Positions 37,720 to 50,616 are shown, numbered from the stretch's first letter. The stretch: 64,000 nucleotides of DNA from Mangifera indica (GCF_011075055.1 NC_058151.1:5226251-5290250), one strand, 5' to 3'. The notes: generated from the letters alone by a model not told the origin. Program-made: numbers and translations.

Positions 37720-38787
37720 GGCCAAATGACTATTTCCCACCCAAAGTTTGATGCGAACTTAATTTCTCACCTGTTAACTTTAAAAAATTCAAACACCTAG
37801 TGGTCTATTGAATTTCACTGTCACTGTTAAGGGTAAAATCATCACTTAAAGATTTAATTTAAAAAAAAATTATCTTTTTTTATTTCCACCTTAATTTTGA
37901 AAACTTACAATTCCCTCTTACCCTTATATTTTCTAGCTTTAAAAATTGACTGTTTTTCGCTAAGTTTAAGATCTGCAATTTCCATAGTTTTTCCATTCAC
38001 AGTCTCCTCCGTAGCCTTCTAAAAAATCTCAATTTCAACCCACCTCAAAATTAGTTTCCAAATTGTTGTTGACAACCTTCTCCTTTCGTCTCTGACGTCT
38101 CCTCCACCTATCCAAGGAATTGGCATCCCTCTCCCTCTCATTTCTCTCTCGATAGATGTTTTCATCTGTCGATGTCTTCGTCTTTGGAGACGTGGACATC
38201 ATCTCCGTCGTCGATGAAGGATCATCAAGGGAATATGTCGATGAAGGATCAAAAGCCAATGAAGAGATGTGAGCGCCGTGTAATGCCGATGATTGATGAA
38301 AATTGCATGATGACAAGGATAGTTATCATGTTGTGATCTTATCGAGGGACAGAGACTTCACCAGAGAAAGAGGTTGGCTGACACCAGAAGGTAAAGGAGG
38401 CATGGTCTCAAGTAGAGGAATCGATTGGAAAGGGTCATCGGAATATGCAGAAAGTTGAAAATGAAAGGGGGTTGAAACTGAGATTTTTCATAAGGTTGGG
38501 AGGCAGTTGTAATGGGAAATATATGAAGGTAGCAAACCTTACACTTAAGGGAAAAAAATTAGTTTTTAAACCTGTGAAATATGAAGGTAGGGGAAAAATA
38601 TGAGTTTTCAAAACTAAGGTGAAAAAAAAAAAGAATAAAAATTTTTCTTTAAAATTTTTAAATGACAATTTTACGCTTGATAATAATAGTAAAATTTAAC
38701 AGATGAGTGAATTTTTGGATTTTCAATAGTTAGTGGATGGGAAGTTGGGTTTCCATTAAATCTTGGGTGGGAAATAGTCATTTGGCC
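37720..38787. mobile_element. MULE-like inverted-repeat element, copy F
   Basis: The left end is GGCCAAATGACTATTTCCCA and the right end GGGTGGGAAATAGTCATTTG + GCC. The 9-bp flanks are tagattttt (37711-37719) and tacattttt (38788-38796), 8 of 9 equal. The core (about 37980-38440) is GC-richer, with CGTCTTTGGAGACG-type inverted repeats and 'atcatc' words. There is no recognisable captured gene, although the core has a 93-codon open frame on the - strand. Confidence 0.8.
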
Positions 38788-39292
38788 TACATTTTTTCTC
38801 AATTCATCATTCTTCGTTTATCTCTTTAGTCCAAAGGTGAACAAATGAGGGCTTCGCTTGGGCCTAACCCTATATATATACAAGACCCAAATTGCTCCTT
38901 GGTTCGAGCCCTATACAAGTCCTTAGGGAGTAGGGAGTTAGACTAGAGGCGTCAATGCACTGAGACTACTTTGGCACAGTGCACTCAGCCTACGGGTTGT
39001 GCTAAGTTGGCCCACCAAAATATGTAGGCCCACAAAATGACCTTATATATATAAGGTTGTTGGTCGGCCATTAATTAAATAAAACTAATTTTTTATCATT
39101 TAATTAAAAAATTAAATAAAAATTATTTTCTAATTACTAAAACTGGGGACAATACCTTGAACATTTTATTAATAATCTCTCACTTGTGGTAGAAGAATAC
39201 TATGGTTACATGATAAAAATATTCAAATATATTATAAATCATTTCATTTATATAATGTACAATTACAAAAAAAAATATGATATATATATCAT
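38788..39292. other. Spacer before the hAT relic
   Basis: Contains 'ccctatatatatacaagaccc' -like and 'ccttatatatataagg' inverted stretches and an AT-rich tail. It may include the left end of the older hAT element, but no terminal repeat was identified. Confidence 0.3.
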
Positions 39293-40904
39293 CTATTCGT
39301 CTTCAATATCCAAATTTTTGAATTCTTTAAGGATATCTACTACGACCCGATTTTGTAATTTGAAGTTAGTTTTTATCTAACCTTTCATACATATGATTGT
39401 TTCAACCATGTTATGATATAAATTGAATCGCCTATCATTCAATGTACATCTACCTACACTAAAAACAGATTCTGATACTATATTAGATGTCAAAAGGGTT
39501 AGTAGATCTCATGTCATAACAGAAAAAATAAGATAACTTTCTTGATTTGCTTTCCACTATGCTAAAACATCTAATTTGTCATTGTCACCATATTATTTAA
39601 CAATCTTTAGATAATGGTTAATATTAATATAATTATAAAACTTATGGATGTGCATGGTCCGGTTTGGTACAGTTTACAATATTTTTCAACCCAAATTGAA
39701 AAAAACGGTTTGAAAAAATTTCAAACCAAACCAAACCGCACTGAAAATATACGGTTTGGTGTGGTTCGGTTTACGGTTCAAACTGAATAAAAAGCATTCA
39801 CTTTCAATTTTTCAAATTCAAGAAAAAATAAATGAATAATAACCATGATTAAAAGACATAATTAGTGAAAAATCATCATCGATGTCTTCCATATGTGAAA
39901 TTTAATAAAATTATAATAATACTATCATAAACATAGCATGTTTAATTTATAGTAATAGCATCATAAACACAAACCTAAAACAAAGCACATTCAACATATG
40001 GCCAAGAAAAAAAAAATTTTTAATTTTCCAAAAAAAAAACTGGCATATACAAGTAGCACCACTTCCGGATAACATAACTATGGACACGTTTTGAAATGAT
40101 ACAAGAATCTCCACATAGAAAGTAAAGAAACAAATAAACAAAAATAGCATAAAACACTTTAAAGCTGATTTGTAACACACTCATAAGGGAAATGGTAGCC
40201 TTTTCCTGGCTCCAAATGCCCTAATCCGATAATCTGCATGCATGTATCCAACAAATGCCCAACTAAGTACAGCCTACACAAGCAGAAAAACTAAAAGTGT
40301 AGTAACACGAAAAACCTCATAAACAAAAACTAATAATTTAATCATAAAACAAAGAAGATTTATATAATTAAAAATTCAATTCTTTGAACAAAACCCAATA
40401 ATTCATTACATTTAATACCAAAATCATGTCATCATAAACACATAAAATTCACTATAAATTAGTCATGAAACCCAAAGAAGAAAAAATAAAAAATGCACAA
40501 ATACTCTATACAAGAACATAAGATTTAGGTGAAAAACTAATACAGGAAAAATCACCCACAGAAGATGGAAAAAAATTCACTAAGAGATTAATTTTGTTAT
40601 CTCTATTTTGCAGCACTTACACTCACTTTCATACACCTAATCTCTCCCCCACCACAAGAGATCAATGTTAATATTCACATTTCAAATCTATACTTCCTGT
40701 ATTTTGACAACCCTTTATCAGGTCGCCACTATACAAAAATAATCAACTAAACAATTGGCAAATAGGAAGATAAATAAATGCTTCTTACACGTTCATACCT
40801 GGAAAGGTTCTAACAAGTGTTATTGATGAATATAGAATCAATTAAAATTCATAATCAAATATGTCTTATTAAAAAAAGTACCTTATCTCACTGAACGTAT
40901 TCTT

Positions 40905-43130
40905 TTAAATATCATTTTCAGAGCGTCCACCAAAATCATTCATTGTGAACTTAGCAATATCTGTTAGAAAGACAATAGAATTTAAATTATAAATCATATT
41001 GAAGTATAAACGTATACAAATGTAATTAAAATTATATATTCAAAGAGAATGACATGTACCTTTCTCCAACTTTTCTACATCTTCAAGTGATTCATCCATA
41101 TTTTCTTTAGGGACGCAACGAAGCCAATCTTCTGTACATATAAGAGCTTGTACAATCTTTGGAGATAAAGATGTCCTAAAGGAATCAAGAATGCGACCTC
41201 CTATACTAAATGCAGACTCTGACGCGACTGTGGAGATAGGAATTGCCAATACATCTTGAGCAATTTGTGTAATAGTTGGAAATCGAGAACTACTTAGTTT
41301 CCACCAAGCCAAAATCTCAAAAGAAGCACCATCCTTTTCAAGATCCTCACCCAAATACTTATCTAGCTCAGTTTTGTTTTCCACCATATTTTGGCTTGCC
41401 TTATGCTTCTTAAATAGATTTTTAAGAAATAAATCTTTTCTTAATCCTTTTTGAGTCTCAATCTATTGACTTGAATCAAAACTTACAATAGTTGCACTTG
41501 TATGCTCAATTGGCTTTTTATACTCATCAAACAATTCATTCAAAGTTGATTTCACCTTACATTGGACCAAAGTAGCCACATCATCATCATACAATTGAGA
41601 AATCCCAAAATTCACATATTCAAGTTTGTATCGAGGATCAAGAACTACAACCACAAACAACAAAACATTTAGTTTCCCTGGATTTCCCCAATACTTGTCA
41701 CATTTCTCTTTCATTTTCCATGCCATTGAAGCAAAATCAAAATTGTCACTTAAACTCCACTCTCTTAAGAGACAAAACACATTGCTAATCTCGTGGAAGC
41801 ATAAGTTCGAAGCCACATGTGATGTTGCAGATACATGAAGTGTTAGGTCATAAAAAGTTTCTAACAATGTGGTCAATTGTCTAGCTTTATCCCAGTCCTC
41901 ATCTGTTGGTGGCCTCTTTAAATCATCTCGAGCATTGGATTCATTAGATTCACTAGATTTTAGTGATTCTTCCAGTTGTTTAGAAAAATGAGGCTCATTC
42001 TCTGCGAACCTATCAAAGGCCTTCTAAAACTTTTGAGCTGTATCCAACATCAAATATGTAGAGTTCCATCTAGTAGGTACATTTAGGCATAACAAGCTCT
42101 TACTCTGAATTTTTTCTTCCTCAACACATGATTTGAATTTTTGCAACCTAGTTAGAGACTGTCAAACATATCTCACTACATTTCGAATGTGAGCAATATG
42201 ATTTTCTGCTAATTCCAATCCATCCTTACCAATCAAGTTAACAATGTGGGCAACACACCACACGTGCAAATATTCTCCACCTAAAACACTTCCACCCCAA
42301 TTGTTTATTTTATTCTTTACGTACCCTATAGCAATATCATTAGACTTAGCATTATCAACAGTGATAGTCATGACTTTTTCAATACCCCATTCAAGCAAAC
42401 ATTTCTCAATTGATTGACCAGTGTGACTGGTGATAGGAAAAAAATTTAAAATTTTCTTATGCAATTGCCAATTATTGTCAATGAAATGGCATGTGATGCA
42501 CATGTAATTAATCCTTTGTAAAGATGTCCATGTGTCAGTGGTAAGGGAAATCCTATTACAGTTACTCTTTATGAATCTCCTTAACTTCTGTCGTTCTTCA
42601 ATGGAAATTTCATAAGAATCTCTATCAATTGTAGTATGAGATGGAACTTGAAATCTAGGTTGTATTTCCCTGCAAAAATCCCTAAACCCTTCTTCCCCAA
42701 CAAACTTAAAAGCAAGTTCACCCTTTATGATCATTTTTCCTAGGGTTTTCTTCAATGAAAGTTGATCAAATTTTCCCAAATTTACACTATCAGCTACATT
42801 GTCTCCTTCAACAACATTATAATTCAATATTTTTTGCTTAGGGTCTACTTTATTCACATAATTTAGAGGATTTTTCTTACACCTTGACAAATGATTTCTT
42901 AGTGTACTTGTTCCAAGATTTCTTAGGGAACACTTGTACACTTGACCACAATAATTGCATTTACATTTGTTTTCCCATTAGATTCAAATTTGGTAAAATG
43001 CTCCCATACCTTAGATCTTTCCTTTATAAATTTTCTTTTTGCTACTAAAGAATTACAATCATTGCTCTCAACTTGAGGTAAGGAAGATGAACTGAACTTC
43101 CTCTCTCTCCTAATGGGAACTCATCATTGA
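40905..43130 (-). pseudogene. Broken BED-finger hAT transposase (Ac/RICESLEEPER type)
   Basis: From about 43130 down to 41060, then after an intron (41059-40961, GT-AG) a short last exon 40960-40905 ending NDFGGRSENDI. The BED finger has SKVWEHFTKFE, then KCNYCGQVYKC and STLRNHLSRC, with a frameshift near 42975 between them and probably another near the start. Catalytic-core motifs are present: LTTDTWTS (first Asp), TVDNAKSND (second Asp), and the C-terminal ASESAFSIGGR...LDSFRTSL with the usual Glu in the hATC dimerisation domain. Three in-frame stops occur at 42164, 42026 and 41465. It cannot make a full protein, so the element would need help from an intact relative to move. Confidence 0.88.
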
Positions 43131-43157
43131 TGTCTTCCATCTACAAAATTTAATGAA

Positions 43158-43580
43158 CTATACATTTGATAATATCATACTAACATTAATTAAAGAGATT
43201 AACTTTAAATTAATTAATAAATCGAACCCATTTGCCTTTAAATTTTATTATTTGATTAATTAACACAAACTATTTACTTTCCTATACTATACATTAGATA
43301 ATATTATACTAATATTAATTAAAGAGATTACCCTTAAATTAATTAAATTGAACCCATTTACCCTTAGATTTTACCATTTAATTAATTAAACCATTTGATT
43401 AATTAACACAAACTATTTACTTTTCTATACTATATATTAGATAATAGTATATTAATATTAATTAAAGAGATTACCCTTGAATTAATTAAATTGAACCCAT
43501 TTACCCTTAGATTTTATCATTTAATTAATTAAATCATTTGATTAATTAACACAAACTATTTACTTCTTTATACTTATATT
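43158..43580. repeat. Three-copy tandem repeat inside the hAT element
   Basis: Units of 129 to 143 bp begin with 'ctatac(t)atacattagata' at 43158, 43287 and 43430. Each contains 'attaattaaagagatta', 'gaacccattt' and 'taacacaaactatttact'. It lies just upstream (5') of the transposase frame. Confidence 0.88.
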
Positions 43581-46490
43581 AATGCAATATATTCATACAA
43601 CTTTAAGTTTTAATATTGTAAATTAACATCAGTTGATAATAATTTGGCCAAATCTCCATATCAAAATGTAATATTAATAGATTACTTTAATGTGTAGTAA
43701 ACACGTATAAAATTTATTGAAAAGTATAACCTATTAATGAAAATAAGGAATATGATGATTAAGCCAAAATAGATAACAATATGAACAAGAATAGATGCAT
43801 CATTGGGTTCTAAAGTAAATTGATGACTTACTAGCGACGATGATGAGTTGAGCGACGGTGAGTTGACTGGTGCTTCAAATGAGAACTTAGACCAAAAAGA
43901 TGGTGATAGCGCTATGGTTCCTTTTTGCTAAGAAAGAATCACAAAAATTTAAAGTGTATTGCGGTGCTGAACATAGGAAGGGGAAAAAGAAATTTTCATG
44001 GAAAAAAAAGTGAGGTATTAGGTGTCGGATATGTTTTATTTTTAAGAAATAGATTACTGCATTTTTTTATATATATATTAATTAGTGGTGGTTGTATATA
44101 TTTATAAAATACTGTATTGGTTGTTATGTGTATTTATGAGTATTTGTTGTTCTTTGTATGTATGCATATATGAATTGCTAACTGTTGTGTCGGTTGTTGT
44201 GTAAATATATATATTTATTTTTTGCTGTTGGCTGCAAACCATGTCATACATATATATATACGGTTTACGGTTTGGTTTGGTTTAAAAACCGTTCAAACTG
44301 TAACCCAAACCAAACCGTTTTATAATCCAAACCAAACCAAACCGTAATTTTCAAACGATTCGATCCGATTTTACGGTTTGAACCAAATTATGCATACCCC
44401 TAATAAAACTTACCATAATTTATACTTTGACCCACAGGTTGTTTATCTTTACGCAAAAGCAATATATGCATGACTTTCTTTTGTTTGTACTACCAAAACT
44501 TACCTCAGATTTTGAAGCTTGTGCCCCTCTTCCCTATTTATTTTCATAAATACTATACATTTTCAATAAAAAATCTTGAACATTGTCTATTATATTCCCG
44601 TTGGAAATTAATCAGTTTTCATTAATAACATCTAAACAATTTTTTACTCCTAATAATTTTGTCTTAGAATGTAAAATATTGGCATTAATATAAAGTAAAA
44701 GAACTTCAGTCTAATAATTTTTAAATTTATGTTCTATTTGTCTAGACATATTTTGAAAAATATTAGGATATTTATATTCTTTAAAAATATCATTAATTTC
44801 TAACACATTATACAAAATTAAACATGTAGTTAGATAATAAACACTTAACCATTTATCTGTGTTTGTCTTCAAAGGCTCTGACATGTTCATTAGAGTCATG
44901 ACAATCTCTTAGTCATAATTTGTCAAAAAAAAAGATTTTTCAAATTTTTTGATTGGGTATTAAAGAAGCGCATTATAAGTATTTCATACATTTCACATAC
45001 TTTCAATATGAGGTATGTTGAATTCCATTTAATTTTAATATCTACTTTTAACTTTTTTCGTCTTAACCCCATTGAATTCCTTTGACGCCTCCTAAGTCGT
45101 GCCAAAAAATAAAGACTTGGAGTGTGCCTTAAGCGAGTATAGGCCCTTTGATGCCTCTAAGTCAAACCTTAGGCATGAATGGTATTATATTATATTATTA
45201 TTTTTATACTAAAATTTAAATGTTTTATAATTATATTATATTTATAAATTTAATTTTATTAATGATCTTGTGTAATTATAATTTGTAAAAATATTAACAA
45301 TAATTTGATGTTTAAAAATAGTTATATTTATATGTAGTAAGTATAAATAAAAATATAATACAAGTTATAACTAAATAATTATATGTATTTCTTATTTAGA
45401 GTAAAAAATTTAATGTATGCAAATTATAAATTTCAATTTAAAAATAAAGAAAGAAAATAGTACTTAAATTAGTTACAATATATAAACTAAGTAGAATTAT
45501 CTTTAGTTTGCGTTACATTGTCTTCCAAACTTTTGCTTTTACATAAGTTAAGTAGTTTGGGATCTTTAAGAGTCTTTTATCATCATATATCTAATCACAC
45601 AAATGTGTAATCATTTTAACCTAAAAATGATTTTTTATCCTCTATGATACGACATTAATTGAGAATACTAACTTAGACGTAATCCTTAGAAAATGGGTTG
45701 AATAAAATATCACGTGTCATTTGGGTATAACGGAGAAATCGACTTGATATATTATAAATCAACTTTAATAATCAAATTGATAATGTAGCAAACACCTCTC
45801 TTATGGAAAAATTTCCCTTCAATATGCAGATCCACCTTCTTTTCAATATAAGAAATTGTTGTTGTAGCATAGTCAAACATTAATATAGTTAATGCAACAA
45901 CTTTCGCAGTTATTACATGATAATTTAAAACTTCAGTAATTATTACATAAATAGTTTTAACATATTATGTTAAAAATCTATCAAGTTTTGTTCTAAGTAA
46001 TGTATTATAACAAAACAATTATGTTTTATCTGACAGATGAAAATCAAAAGCAACTGTAATAAAAATATTTTGAAAATTTTAAGTTTCAAACTTAATTTAG
46101 CATGAAGTTTTTAAAATAGTGCTTTTAATTGTATTTTTACTAGCAAGCCTATATTATAGAAATAAAATAGTTATAACCATTTTAATAAAATACAATTTTC
46201 AACAAAAAAAAAAAGGAAAAATCTGTAGCAATTATGAATTTCGCTACTTTATCTTATGCAATCTATACATATAATGTTATACTCAAAGAGTTGAAGATTG
46301 AATATAAAATTAAGTTGAGTTTGAGCTAGCGTACCTATTAAACCTTGTTCGATCAATCCAACTTGCTCATTCTCTAGGTGTTGCCTCATTGTGGATGTTT
46401 CATTCTTGGCGTTAATAAAGACACTACAAATTTTGCATATCCCACATGTCTCTTCGTCTTGTCCAATCTTCAAAAGCCATTTTGATTTAA

Positions 46491-46879
46491 TAAAATATTA
46501 TTATATCTTAGAAATTTACCTTTTGTGTCTTGTTTTTGTTAGCCCACTACTCATTTGTATTTGGTTAAACTTAGTTTTGGTTGTGTTTCGAATTACAACA
46601 TTTGGATTAGCTAGCTGAGAGAATGAAATGGCTCTAATATATCTATTTCTTGGATTATTACAGGAAAAGAAACATAAGTAGTTACCAACATCAAATTGGG
46701 AAGAAGATGATCTTTTAACTCCAAAATTTTGAGAATTTATTATGAATTTTTGTAAAATAACTAAAATAATACAACAATAAAGTCGTTATAATTAAAATAA
46801 ATACTTATATAAATAAAATAATCAATAATCAATAAACAAGATACTAAAATTAATAGAGAGAAAATCGATGAATTAGAGA
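46491..46879. other. AT-rich spacer between hAT relic and MULE-like remnant
   Basis: No supported gene. It may hold the right end of the older hAT element, but no terminal repeat was recognised. Confidence 0.3.
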
Positions 46880-46997
46880 GACTTCAAAAATGAAAATTCA
46901 AAATTGTGGGTGTGAGTTTAGATAAGTCATTTTCAAAAATTAATAAATATAAGTTTGAATTTGTACTAAACCTTAAGTGGGAATAAGTCTTTTGGCC
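46880..46997. mobile_element. MULE-like element, copy G (right arm only)
   Basis: It ends TTAAGTGGGAATAAGTCTTT + TGGCC, the family's right end, preceded by about 100 bp of typical arm. No left arm was found upstream, so it is truncated. Confidence 0.5.
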
Positions 46998-47056
46998 TTA
47001 ATATTTTTCATTAAGGGCCATTAGGTTGGGTAATGTGAGATGCTAAATTTAGCATT

Positions 47057-47770
47057 GGCCAAAAGAGTTATTCCCAATCAGGTTTAGTTCATTGTCAAAT
47101 ACATATCTGCTAAGTTTAAAAAACTTAAATACCCACCTGTCAACTATTAAACTTAACAAAATATGTTAAATTTAAGAGTATAATTTCATTGAAATAGTAA
47201 TATTAAAAAAATAAAATGTTATATCATTTCTTTATCTTAGTTTTAAAAACTCACAATTTCTTTTAATCTAAGTTTTGAAAGTTTATATTTTCCTTTTGGG
47301 TTTTTATTTTTTTCCCTTGCTTTTTCCGGCCAACTTCTCTATCTTCTACCACCATCCTCAACCTTTCTCTCTCCCTCCCGAAGTTAAGTGATGTTCTCTC
47401 TCCTAGAAGATTGGCCAACATAGGGCATTAGATGAGGCAGTGTTTCAAAGATGCATTTGCTTAGTCTTTGTTGCTTCAATTTTCGTTGTGCCTCAGTCTT
47501 TGTTGCTTTAGACAATCAATCGTTGGTGCTCAGTCTTCGTCACTTCAGTTTCGTCGTGAACACGTCTTTATCAACCAAATGCGTCTCTAAAATGTTGCCT
47601 CATATAATGCCCCTCTGTCGACTGATCTTTCGGGAGAGGGAGCATCACTCAGCGTCAGGAGGGAGAGAGACTAGGTTGAAAACGGTAGTCAAAGACGGAG
47701 GAGCTGACCTGCAAAACCAAGGCAAATAATACAAACCCTTGGGGGGGGGGGGGGGGTGTGGGGGTTAATG
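47057..47770. mobile_element. MULE-like element, copy H (right arm missing)
   Basis: It begins GGCCAAAAGAGTTATTCCCA, followed by the family arm and a GC-richer core ('ttttccggccaacttctct', 'tctctctccctcccgaag'), much like the core of copy E. It ends in or near a long G run at 47741-47756 with no right arm. The 92-codon frame at 47451 lies in the core and has no recognisable domain. Confidence 0.5.
47741..47756. repeat. G16 homopolymer
   Basis: Sixteen G, then TGTG and five more G in the next stretch. It could form a G-quadruplex and is also a place where assembly errors are likely. Confidence 0.8.
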
Positions 47771-48353
47771 TAATTTTTTGACAGCCCAATTTTCCGCTCA
47801 AGCGAAAAATATAATGCTTTCTCCTGGATATGATTCGTTTAGTGAATTGAAAATTGTAAAATTACTTCAAGCTAAAATCCACTCTTCATTTATGCATTTT
47901 AAAGAACTAACATAAATGATTTGACTAGTTCATTCAGCATAATTTCATTACATGTTTCACATCTACTGCAACGAGTTATAATTTCACCATGGGAAGCTAT
48001 TTCATGTCTGCAGACAATGCTCATATATTGAAAATAAAGACGTTTCTTGAATACAATAACCGCCACATCAAACCAGTTTGCATACAAGAATGCATATACT
48101 CATGTAATACCATATAATAAACATACAGATAAATAGAACCATAAGATGTATCAATCATCAGTCTCATAGATGACGACAGTTTAGGTGTTCTATTCTTGTT
48201 AGATTATTTTCACACACATAAATATATGAAATGGAGAAATACCTCTTTACTGTTATTTTCACTTTTTATCTTTCAACACAGTGTTAAAGATCAGTTCATG
48301 TGATCACAAGTGTCCAGGCCCCAAGGGATGTTGGAGGAAACTTTAATGCATAT

Positions 48354-50616
48354 CTATATGAAAAGCGATCTGTATTCATCTGCCTCCTGTGTCATCTCCT
48401 CAAAGCTTCTGTCCTTCCTTTCCTTGTCTAAATCAAGCTTCTGCTGCAATTCCTTCTCCTTCACATCTATCTGTATCGAGAGTGCAGGCAAGTAAACCAT
48501 TTAAGCAAAGGTTAGAAGATAAAAGTTGATCATAAGCACTAAAGAAAGTATCCATCTTACTGCATCATAAATCTCATCATTCCTCTCAAAGTCACCACTT
48601 TTCCGTGGCAGAATATGGATGTGAACATGGGCGACAGTCTGTCCAGCCTCAGGCCCGTCCTTAAAATGAATACAATTAAGTTAGTTTACCAAACAAAAGA
48701 GACAGAACATAAGTTTATCCAAACACAGCAATTCCAGGTTAGGAGATTGAATATGAAGTCATGCACTGCACGTGTCCTTTAATCATAAGAAATATCATGC
48801 AGTTACATTGCCCCAACTTCAATAGAGAAGATGATCACATCAACACATCAAATACTTGGTATTCTAAAGTAGAATATGTCTATTATACATTGCAAATATA
48901 TTTTAATTAATTAAAAAAATTCAACTAAAAGTGATTTGTATGTCCACTTTATCGTAAACACATCCTAAATTAAAATTGTTCACTATAGAAGGTAGCACAT
49001 GAAGATTGTCTAACATAAAAAGTTAATAGAAATGAAACCAATGAAAATCCTCCATGGCATAAGAGCTATGAAGACACCTGACAGAAACTGAAAGGATACA
49101 GAGCATTACTAATTATTCTCTTCAATTAAGCATTTGACAGTAAATGTGAATTTCTAGGCATTAAAAACGAGAACATGAAGAAAATAAACAAATGCTTCAG
49201 AGAAAATGAGATCAAATGTGAGTAAATAAAGCATAAAATCAAAGAAAAGGATAAGCTCAAAGAGGTTCAGAGCTATATGACTTTCATTACATCCACACCA
49301 TGGAAAATATAGTAACAAATAGAAGTCAATATGGTTTACATATACAAGCATCTAAAAGAAGACAGAAACAGAAACCGTGAAAATAAGAGTTCACTAGAGA
49401 TAGGAGTTACTTGAATAGTGAATGTGAGTGATGAAGCTTTGTGGTAAATTTCAAGTTGTTTGCCAACTCTTTGTGCCATGAGCCATAAATCACAAGTCTC
49501 CTCGGCAGTGAGATCAACAACACGTTTCACTTCACGTTTTGGGACGATAAGCACATGTACATATGTTAAGTTCACTGAATATAATAAATTCGCATATAAT
49601 TAAGTGTACATGAGCACCCAACCACTGACAAACCCAAGATCAAAATCATACACAACCACCTAAAGAAAAACAGATTTCATTTCAGCACTTTCACCAACCG
49701 CTTACATTATTGACAAAACTAAATAATAGCATTTAGATATGTAACTTAGTCTTACAGTTCTGCTAGCCATCATGCTCAACAAATGCACATACATAACCGC
49801 TGAGGCACAGGTTCTGCCTTGATGAATTGACAGCCATACAACAGTAATATGTGCACTTCCAACTATCACTTATTTGGCCACAAGAAATATTTACACCAGC
49901 TTACTTTATCCACATATGTTATCAGGAGACAAAATATACAACATATGTCAAAGGCATACTAAATGTGGAAGAAGAAAAAAGATTGTTTCTGATCCAGCAA
50001 TGGTATGCTAATAAAAGTCTACCAAACCAGCAAAACAAAGTTTATATCATTCCCCAACTAATACATCCACACCTGAGGGTACAACTGATCATTTTTATCC
50101 AGTCGAACAAGCTGTGATAGGAGCATCCTGCCGAGATATACATTCCAAAATTACCCTCTCCCACTTGCCTAAAAGACTTCAAACTATTTTTGAAAAGGGT
50201 TCCATATAAACAGCCATTGGCTCAAATAAAAAAATGTTTCACGGCCTCTATCTCACTGTTTAACACATACATTTTAAATATGCTGACTCAATAGAACAAC
50301 AATCATCAAATTCATAATTGCTTGATTTATTGAAAAACAAAATGACAATCATCAAATTCCACTGAATGCAATTTAAAATTAATACCAAATCAGTCAAAAA
50401 GGATATGACCTGCAAAGAAGAAGAGGAATTAAGCCATCGTAAGAGATCGATGCACAAAAAAAAGCAACCAGGGGCAATCAAAGAAAGAAATAAATAGAAA
50501 AAAGTACCAGGAACCACAGGGCGCAAGTTGACCATGGCAAAGGAGAGATTGGTGGAACAAAAGACTTCCTTTGCGTCGATTGTATAAGGGCCGAACTGGT
50601 AAGCCTCCGTCGACAT
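48354..50616 (-). CDS. FHIT: FHIT-type HIT protein (bis(5'-adenosyl)-triphosphatase)
   Basis: Exons on the - strand are 50616-50508, 49574-49411, 48659-48561 and 48470-48354, giving 162 aa; all introns are GT-AG. It begins [20 protein letters not shown], then [29 protein letters not shown], and the catalytic histidine triad HVHIHILP in exon 3. The C-terminal helix is [24 protein letters not shown] proteins cleave Ap3A to AMP and ADP using the middle-to-last triad histidine as nucleophile. Exon 2 is odd: the only usable acceptor adds VNLTYV before HVLIVPKR, where relatives (from memory) have a single Gly. Length is otherwise normal. Intron 1 is about 930 bp and intron 2 about 750 bp. Confidence 0.88.

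Larger units (their letters stand above)
39643..44402 (-). mobile_element. hAT transposon (4760 bp) with perfect 8-bp target duplication
   Basis: The exact duplication ATAAAACT lies at 39635-39642 and 44403-44410. The ends are TATGGATGTGCATGGTCCGG (left) and TAGGGGTATGCATAATTTGG (right, reversed), a short imperfect terminal inverted repeat. Within 150 bp of both ends there are clusters of AAACCAAACCAAACCG-type motifs in opposite orientation, as expected for subterminal transposase-binding sites of hAT elements. It encodes a broken transposase on the - strand and sits inside an older hAT relic. Confidence 0.93.
39293..46490 (-). pseudogene. Older hAT transposase relic, split by a younger hAT insertion
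   Basis: Read on the - strand, the parts follow transposase order. First is a BED-type finger with GICKIC and STMRQHLEN (about 46490-46370). Next is the middle region with IKWNSTYLILKVCEMYEI (about 45060-44990) and the segment LKTNTDKWLSVYYLTTC to HKFKNY (44899-44711). After the inserted element comes a C-terminal dimerisation (hATC) part with LLTLLTSNIVSESVFSVG and TLNDRRFNLYHNMVETIVC (about 39560-39400), ending at a stop at 39295-39293. Many stops and frame breaks show it is long dead. Both halves have the same orientation and the insertion point lies between them, so they were one gene. Confidence 0.7.

Noticed and set aside
47451..47729. 92-codon frame in MULE-like copy H
   Set aside because: No domain; composition matches the variable core of this repeat family.
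46880..47770. Copies G and H as one element
   Set aside because: G ends with a right-end sequence and H begins with a left-end sequence 59 bp later, so they are two broken copies in tandem.
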